Assembly: GCA_009377385.1 (NCBI GenBank)
Contig: WHUD01000024.1
Location: forward strand, 1 to 40,334
DNA length: 40,334 nt
DNA from: Actinophytocola sp.
GTDB taxonomy: Bacteria > Actinomycetota > Actinomycetes > Mycobacteriales > Pseudonocardiaceae
Reading direction: 5' to 3'
The first letter of the stretch is position 1. Each line of letters starts with the position of its first letter. The notes below the pieces were generated by a model. It saw nothing but the letters and a program-made list of their open reading frames with translations. It did no database searches and was not told the DNA's origin. A program made the position numbers and the translations under genes. This document shows, piece by piece, positions 27,024 through 34,662 of the stretch.

Positions 27024-27686
27024 GTGGACGCGCGTACGCTGACGGCCGTGGCAACGCGGCAGTCCGATGAGCAGGTGAGCAGGCAGGAACGCAAGCAGCG
27101 CACCAGGCAGGCGCTGCTCGACGCGGCATTGCGGCTGCTCAAGGACCGCACGTTCGCCGGGCTCAGCCTGCGCGAGGTCGCCAAGGACGCCGGGATCGTG
27201 CCGACGGCGTTCTACCGCCATTTCGAGTCGATGGACGACCTCGGCATCGCGCTGGTCGAGCGGGCCATGCGCAGCCTGCGCACCATGATCAGGGAGGCGC
27301 GGCAGAACCCGGCGACCTACGACGACGCGATCCGCAGCTCGGTGCACACGTTGCACACCCACGTGCGTGCCAACGAGGCCCACTTCCGGTTCCTGACCAG
27401 GGAACGCTACGGCGGAACGGGTCCCGTGCAGGCGGCGATCACCACCGAGCTGCGGTTGTTCGCTAGCGAGCTGGCGATCGACCTCGGCCGCTTCGAGGGG
27501 CTGTCCGAGTGGAGCGCCGAGGACCTGCGGATGATGGCGGACCTCATCGTCACCGCCATGCTCGGCATCGTGATGGAGCTGGTCGACGTACGCACCGCCG
27601 ACCCGGACGCCGACGAGGAGATCGCGGCCAAGGCGCGCAAGCAACTCCGGCTGATCGTGTTGGGCGTCGCAGGATGGAGCTCGTGA
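27024..27686 (+). CDS. TetR-family regulator, FabR/DesT-like
   Basis: A 220-residue one-component repressor. The helix-turn-helix domain (about residues 25-75: QERKQRTRQALLDAALRLL, then LSLREVAKDAGIVPTAFYRHF) is strikingly close to E. coli FabR. The likeness continues into the ligand domain (MDDLGIALV, SLRTMIREARQ, FLTRERYGG). FabR and Pseudomonas DesT sense acyl-CoA or acyl-ACP saturation and control unsaturated-fatty-acid genes. Divergence from a desaturase-reductase operon, with palindromes between, makes this its likely regulator and probably also its own. GTG 27024 has GGAGGAG five bases upstream. The 150-base gap to pntAA holds nothing else I can support. Confidence 0.9.
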   Translation: MDARTLTAVATRQSDEQVSRQERKQRTRQALLDAALRLLKDRTFAGLSLREVAKDAGIVPTAFYRHFESMDDLGIALVERAMRSLRTMIREARQNPATYDDAIRSSVHTLHTHVRANEAHFRFLTRERYGGTGPVQAAITTELRLFASELAIDLGRFEGLSEWSAEDLRMMADLIVTAMLGIVMELVDVRTADPDADEEIAAKARKQLRLIVLGVAGWSS

Positions 27687-27836
27687 TCCGACGGCACCCA
27701 CGCCTTCCGGCCTGCGAAATCGAGCTGTAACGAAGCCCACCGAAGATCGCACGGGGACGTCCGACGTGGTAGACATTTCGCACGCCAGACGATCCTGGCC
27801 AGTTCGTGCTGATGTCTCGGGCAGGAGGTTGCTGCG

Positions 27837-28982
27837 GTGACGCAAACCGAATCGGGGGATGCAAAGCCAATCACGATCGGTGTTGTCGCCGAATCGGGGG
27901 AGGACGAGCGCAGGGTCGCGCTGGTGCCGAAGATGGTGCAACGGCTGACGCGCAGGGGCGCGCGGGTCGTTGTGGCGTCCGGAGCGGGCGCTGGAGCGAG
28001 CATCTCGGACGCCGACTACACCGAGGTGGGCGCCACGATCGGCGATCCATACGACGCCGACGTCGTTGTCGGTGTCGCGCCACCAGGCGATGCCGAGATC
28101 GTCAAGCTCCGCAAGGGCACCATCGTGGCCGGGTTCCTCGCGCCGCTGTCCGACCAGGAACGGATCAGCGCGCTGGAGAACGCCGGGGTGATCGCGTTCG
28201 CCATGGAGTCCATCCCTCGGATCTCGCGCGCGCAGGCGATGGACGCACTGTCCTCGCAGGCCAACGTCGCTGGCTACCGCGCTGTGCTGCTCGCGGCGCA
28301 CCATCTGCCCCGGTTCTTCCCGATGCTGACGACGGCGGCGGGCACCGTGAAGCCCGCCAAGGCGCTGGTGCTCGGCGCGGGCGTCGCTGGGTTGCAGGCG
28401 CTGGCGACCGCGAAGCGGCTCGGCGCGCAGGCCACCGGCTACGACGTTCGGCCCGAGGTCGCCGACCAGGTGCGCTCGGTCGGCGCGCAGTTCCTCGACC
28501 TCGGCATCGAGGCGGTCGGTGAGGGCGGCTACGCCCGCGAACTGACCGAGGAGGAGCGCGCAGAACAGCAGCGGAAGCTCACCGAGGCGATCACCGGCTT
28601 CGACGTCGTCATCACGACCGCGCTTGTGCCGGGACGTCCCGCGCCGAAGCTTGTCAGCGCCGAAGCCGTAGAGGGCATGCGGGCAGGCAGCGTTGTCGTC
28701 GACCTCGCGGGTGAGACCGGCGGCAACTGCGAGTTGACCGAGCCCGGCCAGGTCACCACGGCGCACGGCGTCACCATCGCCTCGCCGCTGAACCTGCCCG
28801 CCGAGATGCCCGACCACGCCAGCGAGCTGTACGCGCGGAACATCGTCGAGCTGCTTGAGCTGCTCGTCGACACCGAAGGGAAGCTCGCCATCGACCCGAC
28901 CGACGAGATCGTCGCGGGAGCCTGTGTCGCTGGGAAGGACAGGCTGCCACAGGCCGCGGCCGGGGATTCGGAGGAAAGCTGA
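27837..28982 (+). CDS. pntAA: NAD(P) transhydrogenase subunit alpha, part 1 (NAD-binding domain I)
   Basis: Soluble NAD(H)-binding domain of the proton-translocating transhydrogenase, which uses the proton gradient to make NADPH from NADH. The 381-residue protein starts IGVVAESGEDERRVALVPKMV. It carries the alanine-dehydrogenase-like fold with the Rossmann motif VLGAGVAGLQALATAKRLGA near residue 180 followed by TGYDVRPE. It also has the mobile-loop region TALVPGRPAPKLV near residue 262. GTG 27837 is preceded by GGAGG at suitable spacing. The stop overlaps the pntAB start (TGATG), so the two are translationally coupled. The alpha subunit is split into two proteins here, as in Rhodospirillum and mycobacteria. 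Confidence 0.95.
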   Translation: MTQTESGDAKPITIGVVAESGEDERRVALVPKMVQRLTRRGARVVVASGAGAGASISDADYTEVGATIGDPYDADVVVGVAPPGDAEIVKLRKGTIVAGFLAPLSDQERISALENAGVIAFAMESIPRISRAQAMDALSSQANVAGYRAVLLAAHHLPRFFPMLTTAAGTVKPAKALVLGAGVAGLQALATAKRLGAQATGYDVRPEVADQVRSVGAQFLDLGIEAVGEGGYARELTEEERAEQQRKLTEAITGFDVVITTALVPGRPAPKLVSAEAVEGMRAGSVVVDLAGETGGNCELTEPGQVTTAHGVTIASPLNLPAEMPDHASELYARNIVELLELLVDTEGKLAIDPTDEIVAGACVAGKDRLPQAAAGDSEES

Positions 28983-29293
28983 TGGAGTACCTCGTCCTGG
29001 TACAGAACCTTGCCATTCTCGTGCTCGCCGGGTTCGCCGGTTACCTGGTGATCTCCAAGGTGCCGAACACGCTGCACACGCCGTTGATGTCGGCGACCAA
29101 CGCGGTGCACGGCATCGTCGTGCTCGGTGCGCTGATCGTGCTCGGCCAGGGCGTCGACGGCGTCCTCAGCAAGATCATCCTGTTCGTCGCGGTGGTGTTC
29201 GGCACGATCAACGTCGTCGGTGGGTTCCTAGTGACCGACCGGATGCTGGGCATGTTCAAGACCAAGCCCGGTGAGAAGGGGGCCGTTAAGTGA
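28982..29293 (+). CDS. pntAB: NAD(P) transhydrogenase subunit alpha, part 2 (membrane domain)
   Basis: A 103-residue membrane protein with three transmembrane helices (about residues 5-24, 42-58 and 63-86), forming part of the proton channel domain II of transhydrogenase. The motif SKVPNTLHTPLMSATNAVHGIVVLGA between the first and second helices is invariant in the family. ATG 28982 overlaps the pntAA stop, and its own stop overlaps the pntB start by four bases (GTGA), so all three subunits come from one message. Confidence 0.95.
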   Translation: MEYLVLVQNLAILVLAGFAGYLVISKVPNTLHTPLMSATNAVHGIVVLGALIVLGQGVDGVLSKIILFVAVVFGTINVVGGFLVTDRMLGMFKTKPGEKGAVK

Positions 29294-30693
29294 GCTGGAT
29301 CAACGACCCGGTATTCATCAACAGCCTCTACATCATCTCGTTCGCCTTCTTCATCTACGGCCTGATGAAGCTCACCGGGCCCCGCACGGCGGTGCAGGGC
29401 AACTGGATCGCCGCCGTCGGTATGGCGATCGCGGTGATCGCGACGCTGCTCATCGACGAGATGGGCGAGAACTGGTGGCTGATCGTCGCGGGTGTCGCCG
29501 TCGGCACGATCGTCGGTGTGCCGTCGGCGCAGAAGGTCAAGATGACCGCGATGCCGCAGATGGTGGCGCTGTTCAACGGCGTCGGCGGTGGCGCGGTCGC
29601 GCTGATCGCGTGGGCGGAGTTCCGCGACACCTCGGGCTATGCGCCTGAGCCGCGCTACGTGGCGATCGCGTCGCTGTTCGCCGCGATCGTCGGGTCGATC
29701 TCGTTCTGGGGCTCGAACATCGCGTTCGGCAAGCTGCAGGAGCTCCTGTCGAGCAAGCCGATCACGCTCGGCAAGCTCCAGCAGCCGGTCAACTTCCTGG
29801 TGCTGGCCGCCGCGTTGGTGCTCGGCGTGATCATCGCGGTCGGCGGCGACTCCGAACTGCTGATGATCGGGCTGCTCGTCGCGGCAGCGGCGGTCGGTCT
29901 CATGGTGGTGCTGCCGATCGGTGGCGCCGACATGCCCGTGGTCATCTCGATGCTGAACGCGATGACCGGACTGTCGGCGGCGGCGATGGGTCTCGCGCTG
30001 GACAACACCGCGCTGATCGTGGCGGGCATGATCGTCGGTGCGTCCGGTTCGATCCTGACCAACCTGATGGCCAAGGCCATGAACCGCTCCATCCCGGCGA
30101 TCGTCGCCGGTGGCTTTGGGGGTGGCGGCACCGGCGGTGGCGCCGGCGGCGGTGAGGACCGTCCGGTGCAGAGCACCAGCGCTGCCGACACGGCGATCCA
30201 GATGGCCTACGCCAGCAACGTCGTCGTCGTGCCCGGTTACGGCATGGCGGTGGCGCAGGCGCAGCACGTCGTCAAGGAGATGGCCGAGCTGCTCGAGGAG
30301 AAGGGCATCAACGTCGACTACGCCATCCATCCGGTCGCGGGCCGGATGCCGGGTCACATGAACGTCCTGCTCGCGGAGGCCGACGTGCCGTACGAGTCGC
30401 TGAAGGAAATGGACGAGATCAACTCGCAGTTCGGGCAGACCGACGTCTCGCTGGTGATCGGCGCTAACGACGTCACCAACCCGGCTGCCGAGACCAACCC
30501 GGACTCGCCCATCTACGGCATGCCCGTGCTCAAGGTGAATCAGAGCCGCTCGATCATCGTGCTCAAGCGGTCGATGAACCCTGGGTTCGCCGGTATCGAG
30601 AACGAGCTGTACCACGACTCGAAGACGAACATGCTCTTCGGTGACGCGAAGTCGTCCGTGGCGGAGATCGTCGAGGAACTGAAGCAGCTGTAG
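29290..30693 (+). CDS. pntB: NAD(P) transhydrogenase subunit beta
   Basis: The 467-residue beta subunit supplies the rest of the proton channel (about nine transmembrane helices within residues 1-260) and the NADP(H)-binding domain III at the C-terminus. Conserved parts seen are the MPQMVALFNGVGGGAVALIA segment near residue 96, and in domain III VVVPGYGMAVAQAQH, HPVAGRMPGHMNVLLAEADVPY and GANDVTNPAA, the NADP-binding loops. A glycine-rich linker of about 15 residues joins the two parts near residue 280. GTG 29290 overlaps the end of pntAB by four bases. The operon ends in a long hairpin. Confidence 0.96.
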   Translation: MSWINDPVFINSLYIISFAFFIYGLMKLTGPRTAVQGNWIAAVGMAIAVIATLLIDEMGENWWLIVAGVAVGTIVGVPSAQKVKMTAMPQMVALFNGVGGGAVALIAWAEFRDTSGYAPEPRYVAIASLFAAIVGSISFWGSNIAFGKLQELLSSKPITLGKLQQPVNFLVLAAALVLGVIIAVGGDSELLMIGLLVAAAAVGLMVVLPIGGADMPVVISMLNAMTGLSAAAMGLALDNTALIVAGMIVGASGSILTNLMAKAMNRSIPAIVAGGFGGGGTGGGAGGGEDRPVQSTSAADTAIQMAYASNVVVVPGYGMAVAQAQHVVKEMAELLEEKGINVDYAIHPVAGRMPGHMNVLLAEADVPYESLKEMDEINSQFGQTDVSLVIGANDVTNPAAETNPDSPIYGMPVLKVNQSRSIIVLKRSMNPGFAGIENELYHDSKTNMLFGDAKSSVAEIVEELKQL

Positions 30694-30706
30694 GTCGTTC
30701 GACCTT

Positions 30707-30746
30707 GCCTTGGCGGGCGCGGAGGCGTATCCGTGCCCGCCAAGGC
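30707..30746 (+). terminator. Terminator after pntB
   Basis: GCCTTGGCGGGC and GCCCGCCAAGGC (30707-30718, 30735-30746) form a perfect 12-bp stem. The inner CGGA/TCCG extends it to about 17 pairs around GGCGTA. No T-run follows. It can serve the pnt operon and, being symmetrical, the convergent coiled-coil gene. Confidence 0.8.
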
Positions 30747-30765
30747 GTGTGGCTGGCCTGCGGCG

Positions 30766-31032
30766 CTAGTTGCTGCCGCGGGTGTTGCGCAGGATCGTCA
30801 GAACCTCATCGAGCTTCGTGCTGTGATCGTTGACCTTGGTCGTGAGTGAGTCGAGCATCGCAGTGTGCGAGTCCAGGATGGCACCATGCCGCGTCAATAT
30901 CGCGCTGTGTTCCTGTTGCGTGACGGCGATGCGCGAGACCGTCTTGTTGGTCTCGTCGAGCATCAGGTAGAGGTCTTCGATGTCGTGCTCGTTTCGGCTC
31001 ACGCGCCGGTTGAGGTCGGGCGGCGGCGTCAT
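30766..31032 (-). CDS. Hypothetical coiled-coil protein with heptad repeats
   Basis: An 88-residue soluble protein of no family I recognise. After a short head (TPPPDLNRRVSRNEHDIEDLY) the rest is a continuous helix. From about residue 50 the sequence falls into register every seven residues (ILTRHGA, ILDSHTA, MLDSLTT, KVNDHST, KLDEVLT, IL), which predicts a parallel coiled coil. It has no signal peptide or transmembrane segment. ATG 31032 has GAGGGG nine bases upstream; a GTG at 31074 would add 14 residues. It is convergent with the pnt operon and lies 77 bases downstream of the next minus-strand gene. Confidence 0.72.
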   Translation of the reverse strand: MTPPPDLNRRVSRNEHDIEDLYLMLDETNKTVSRIAVTQQEHSAILTRHGAILDSHTAMLDSLTTKVNDHSTKLDEVLTILRNTRGSN

Positions 31033-31109
31033 CGTGGCGAACCCCCTCGGGTCGGGTGCGACTGATCCTGCCACCGTAAGCCGCGCATCCGACAGTCCCC
31101 GTTCGAAGT

Positions 31110-32654
31110 TCAGCGCAAGTTCGGCATAGGTACAGCGAAAGCGCGCTGTGCCACCGGAGTGAGCGACATGGCGTCGCCCTGATCGGACTCATCCAGCCAG
31201 ACGGTCCGGACCAGGCGTAGTTGGGCGCCGGAGGTGGCGCTGCGATAGGACGTCATGCCGATACCGGATGCGTCCGGCCAGGAGTCGCGGGCAGTCGCCA
31301 GGTCGAGTGCCCAGCCGGTTCCCGTAGTGGTCACCAGCTTGTCGATCCGCTTGGCTTGCTTCGGTGAGCCGAACTCGAAGGCGGCCACGCTGACGGCGGC
31401 ACGCCGGTCGTCCACACGGGTCAGGTAGCTGCCCAGGTGGACACTCGCGCAGTCCGCTTTCGCCATGGCGGCCCGCAGATCGCCGTAGGTGTGCGATGCG
31501 CATCGCCGTTCGGTGTCTGCGGCCATGACTTGGAAGTCGAGACCGTCGACGTGGTGAATGACCAGGTCGGGCATGCGTGATGTGCTGGCGTCGGAAGGGG
31601 AGGAATTGCTTGCTACGGCCGTCGCGACCGCGATCACCGTGATGAGACCGACCACGAGCAGGCACACGACGACGATCGGCAGCGGGCGCAGCAGCGCCGA
31701 ACGTTGCCGTGTGCCGCGTGACGACTGCTGGTGCGGCGGGACGTATGCGCCCGGGTGTGGGGAACCCGGCACGGACTGCGTCGCACCTGGCACCGCCGGG
31801 GCCGACGCGGCGGGCGGCTGCCCGTACGGAGCACCACCGGACGACGGCGGCCGCGCGGGCGTGGCCCCGTACAGCATCGCCGCCGACGGCGTTGCGGAGG
31901 CGGGCGTGCCGTGCGGCGCATGTGGGGTGGACTGCGGCGTGCCCTGCGCCGGGGACGACATCGACCCCGCCGAAGGCGGAGCGGACTGCGGCGCTCCCAC
32001 CTGAGGCGCATCGAACCCCGCGCCTCCAGCCCGCGCCGTCGTCGCTGCGCTCGGGAAGCCCTCCTGCGCCAACGCCGTGTCCTGCTGGATCGGTGTCGCC
32101 GGATCGACCGCGCGGAGCACCGCCCGCGCCTGCTCCACGGAGCACGGGTACGGGCCGCGCGGCGTGAGTGCCGCGATGGCGTCCTTGAGCCGGTTGATCG
32201 TGGGGTAGAGCACCCGCACTGGCTGGTCGAGATCGCCCTGACCGGGCGTGACCTCGTCGACGAACGGACCGACGGCCAGCACGGTCGCGACGGGCGCCGT
32301 CAGCCCGGCTTCGTGGGCGATCCGCTGTGCGAGGTGCCGGGACGCCGCCAGCGCTGGCGCGCCGGGGTTGGCCGCTTCACCCGAACCGACCAGTGGCCAG
32401 TTGTCGGCTTTCCACTGTCCGTACAGCGGCGCGTCCAGCCGCATGGTGGGCCCTGGCAGCTCGACGCCACTGATCAGCAGCACGCCGTGCGGCATGACGA
32501 CGACGGCGTCGAACGGCTCGGTGAAGCCGTGCGGTGTCACGTTCATCAGCGCGATGCCGCCGACGGTCTCGTCGCCTCGACCGAGGCCGCGCAGGCTCGC
32601 GCTGACGTCGGCCGCAATGAGAGAGCTCGGTTCTCCTGCACCGATCAGCCGCAT
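31110..32654 (-). CDS. Single-pass membrane protein with NERD-like N-terminus and Pro/Ala-rich linker
   Basis: A 514-residue protein. Residues 1-190 form a globular cytoplasmic part in which FDAVVVMPHGVLLISGVELPG followed by LYGQWKADNWPLV recalls the NERD (nuclease-related) fold. The catalytic Glu-x-Lys seems not preserved, so nuclease activity is doubtful. About 140 residues rich in Pro, Ala, Ser, Gly and Gln follow. A single transmembrane helix (PIVVVCLLVVGLITVIAVATAVA, near residue 335) and a C-terminal extracytoplasmic domain of about 150 residues with two cysteines complete it. ATG 32654 has GGAGG upstream. It is divergent from a secreted subtilase, with a CRP-like palindrome between. 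Function is unknown; the NERD comparison is by eye. Confidence 0.75.
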   Translation of the reverse strand: MRLIGAGEPSSLIAADVSASLRGLGRGDETVGGIALMNVTPHGFTEPFDAVVVMPHGVLLISGVELPGPTMRLDAPLYGQWKADNWPLVGSGEAANPGAPALAASRHLAQRIAHEAGLTAPVATVLAVGPFVDEVTPGQGDLDQPVRVLYPTINRLKDAIAALTPRGPYPCSVEQARAVLRAVDPATPIQQDTALAQEGFPSAATTARAGGAGFDAPQVGAPQSAPPSAGSMSSPAQGTPQSTPHAPHGTPASATPSAAMLYGATPARPPSSGGAPYGQPPAASAPAVPGATQSVPGSPHPGAYVPPHQQSSRGTRQRSALLRPLPIVVVCLLVVGLITVIAVATAVASNSSPSDASTSRMPDLVIHHVDGLDFQVMAADTERRCASHTYGDLRAAMAKADCASVHLGSYLTRVDDRRAAVSVAAFEFGSPKQAKRIDKLVTTTGTGWALDLATARDSWPDASGIGMTSYRSATSGAQLRLVRTVWLDESDQGDAMSLTPVAQRAFAVPMPNLR

Positions 32655-32807
32655 GTCGGCCTCCGCTTCGCGTGGTGTCGCGATGGTGGGTTCGGCGCAG
32701 CGTTCGGTGTCACGGGCACAGATTATCCAGTCATGCGATCGAGTGGGTTCGACTTGGCCACTTATTGCGCAGCGTGACCGGCTCACTACCAGTCAGATCG
32801 TGCCGCA

Positions 32808-32821
32808 GTGATGTACATCAC
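32808..32821. promoter_or_regulatory. CRP/GlxR-like palindrome GTGATGTACATCAC
   Basis: A perfect 14-base palindrome with GTGA and TCAC half-sites six bases apart, the arrangement bound by CRP/FNR-family regulators (Crp in mycobacteria, GlxR in corynebacteria). It lies in the 281-base divergent region, 114 bases before the subtilase start and 153 bases before the membrane-protein start. The rest of that gap is unusually AT-rich (AAATAAAATTC nearby) with a possible -35 TTGACC at 32855. Confidence 0.55.
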
Positions 32822-32935
32822 GAAATAAAATTCATCGTGACCTAGGCGTCATTATTGACCATGGGCCGGCTCACCTAGTTGTGTAGACCCAATTGATGGT
32901 CGCCCAAATGGATGAACATTGACGAGGAGGTCAGC

Positions 32936-34414
32936 ATGACCGATCGCTCACGGTGGCGCCGGAAGCTAGCGGTGGCCGCGGCCGCCGCGCTCGCATTGCC
33001 CATGTTCGGGGTTACGAGCGCTTCCGCACAAGAAAGCGATTCTCCGCTCGCGCCGGTGTCGGACTCCCTCGGAGGACTGCTGGGCAGCCTCTCCGGCGGC
33101 TCGCAGATAACCACGCTGGTGCACGGCACTGACCTTGCGGCCGCCAAGCAGGCCATCGCCGACTCCGGTATGCGCCGCGTCACCAGCTTCGACGAGATCG
33201 GCGTCGTGGCAGCGACCGGCACCGTCGAGCAAGTGCGCGAGGTGCGCCAGGCCGACGGCGTGACCTACGTCGAAAACAACGACCCCATCAAGATGTTCGC
33301 CTCATCGGGCACCGTCGCCACCCGCAGCGCCGAGGCGCGCCTCGCGCGCACGAGCCCTACAGGAGACCCGCTCGACGGGCGAGGCTCGTCGGTGGCCATC
33401 ATTGACACTGGCGTCGACCCGAGCCACCCTGCCTTCGCCGCGGAGGACGGCTCAAGCAGGGTGGTGCGCAACCTCAAGAGCCTCTGCACCTCCGACCAAG
33501 ACACCGGCTGCATCGTCGACGCCGGTCCGCTTGACACCGACACGCTCTCCGTCGGCGGGCACGGCACCCACGTGTCCGGCATCGCGGCAGGGGCGCCGTA
33601 CTCGCTGTCCGGCGTCGACGTCGGCGGCTCCGCTCCCGGCGCCAAGGTCGTGTCCCTCTCGACCGGCGCAGGTCTCGTCATCCTTGGCGCCAACGCCGCG
33701 CTGGACTGGGTGCTCGAGAACCACGAGGCGCCATGCGGCCCGGACGTCTCCGCCGAGGAGTGCCCGCCGATCAAGGTGATCAACAACTCATACGGTCCCA
33801 GCGGCGGTGGCAAGTTCGACCCGAAGTCGGCGACCGTCAAGTTGCAGCGCGCGCTGGCGGAAGAAGGCGTCGTGACGGTTTGGGCCAATGGCAATGACGG
33901 CGGCGACGGCTCGAAGAACCTGTCCAACCCGCCAGGGCAGGACCCGACCCCAGGCGTGCTGTCCGTCGCGTCGTACTTCGACGAAGGCACCGGTACCCGT
34001 GACGGCAAGGTCTCCGACTTCTCGTCGCGCGGTCTCGCCGAGGACTCGTCGACCTGGCCGGACATCTCGGCGCCCGGCCAGGAGATCGTGTCCGCCTGCC
34101 GCCCGTACCTGCTGATCTGCAGCACCGGCGGGGAGTCGTACAACGGGCCCGGCGCGCTCGACGTCGGCACATACAACGTGATCAGCGGGACATCGATGGC
34201 TGCGCCGCAGATCACCGGCATCGTGGCGCAGCTCTTCCAGGCCAAGCCCGACGCGACCCCTGCCGAGATCGAGGAAGCGCTCAAGGCGTCCGCGTACAAA
34301 TACACCGACGGCGCGCCGTACGAACCGGTGCAGGGCTACACGTCCAGCTACGACAAGGGCGCTGGCCTTGTCGACGTCGTCGACGCCGTGGAGCACCTGA
34401 CCTCGACACCCTAG
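32936..34414 (+). CDS. Secreted subtilisin-like serine protease (S8)
   Basis: A 492-residue precursor with a twin-basic N-terminus, a signal peptide (about residues 9-31, cleavage after ASA) and an I9-like propeptide (about residues 55-115, TTLVHGTDLAAAKQAI to VTYVENND). The subtilase domain follows. The triad is Asp in AIIDTGVDPSHP (near residue 152), His in GGHGTHVSGIA (near residue 204) and Ser in ISGTSMAAPQITG (near residue 419), with the oxyanion Asn in VWANGNDGG. Four cysteines may form disulfides in inserted loops. There is no C-terminal anchor, so it is probably released. ATG 32936 has GAGGAGG upstream. The substrate is unknown. Confidence 0.93.
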   Translation: MTDRSRWRRKLAVAAAAALALPMFGVTSASAQESDSPLAPVSDSLGGLLGSLSGGSQITTLVHGTDLAAAKQAIADSGMRRVTSFDEIGVVAATGTVEQVREVRQADGVTYVENNDPIKMFASSGTVATRSAEARLARTSPTGDPLDGRGSSVAIIDTGVDPSHPAFAAEDGSSRVVRNLKSLCTSDQDTGCIVDAGPLDTDTLSVGGHGTHVSGIAAGAPYSLSGVDVGGSAPGAKVVSLSTGAGLVILGANAALDWVLENHEAPCGPDVSAEECPPIKVINNSYGPSGGGKFDPKSATVKLQRALAEEGVVTVWANGNDGGDGSKNLSNPPGQDPTPGVLSVASYFDEGTGTRDGKVSDFSSRGLAEDSSTWPDISAPGQEIVSACRPYLLICSTGGESYNGPGALDVGTYNVISGTSMAAPQITGIVAQLFQAKPDATPAEIEEALKASAYKYTDGAPYEPVQGYTSSYDKGAGLVDVVDAVEHLTSTP

Positions 34415-34428
34415 GCAGTCCACCGAAA

Positions 34429-34498
34429 CTCACCGGGGGCTATGACACGATCGTGTCGTGTCGTGGCTCCCGGTGAGCCGTGTGGCTCCCGGTGAGCC
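34429..34498. repeat. Competing hairpin arms and 14-bp palindrome after the subtilase
   Basis: CTCACCGGGGGC (34429-34440) can pair with either of two direct copies of GTGGCTCCCGGTGAGCC (34463-34479 and 34482-34498, period 19). The perfect palindrome GACACGATCGTGTC (34444-34457) lies in the loop. It starts 14 bases after the subtilase stop, so it may act as its terminator; the duplicated right arm is unusual. Confidence 0.65.
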
Positions 34499-34596
34499 AT
34501 CTTTCGTTGTGACACCTGGTGCGGATGGGGCGACATGACATAGTGTGTGACCACAAAGGAGAGCAAGCCCGCGCTCAGTGACTGAACTCCGGGGCT

Positions 34597-34633
34597 ATTG
34601 ACGAGGTCGTAGGGGAAGATGCTCCTCGTCAAT
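34597..34633. repeat. 10-bp inverted repeat in the leader of the DUF3145 gene
   Basis: ATTGACGAGG (34597-34606) and CCTCGTCAAT (34624-34633) are perfect inverted arms 17 bases apart, ending 29 bases before the DUF3145 start. The repeat could be an mRNA leader hairpin, the terminator of something upstream, or a two-site operator. Confidence 0.5.
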
Positions 34634-34662
34634 TCAGCACCGTCGACAAGCGGAGGTCAGCA

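Noticed and set aside
26961-28817. A 618-codon minus-strand frame opposite the TetR and pntAA genes
   Set aside because: Spans two unrelated real genes and their gap with no domain of its own.
29041-30615. A 524-codon minus-strand frame opposite pntAB-pntB
   Set aside because: His/Arg/Asp-rich shadow of membrane-protein codons.
31731-32777. A 348-codon plus-strand frame opposite the NERD-like gene
   Set aside because: Arg-rich shadow; the minus frame has a ribosome site, a membrane helix and a balanced composition.
31110-34414. NERD-like protein plus subtilase as a phage-defence system
   Set aside because: The nuclease motif seems lost, the protease carries a secretion signal, and there is no helicase, ATPase or mobile-element context.
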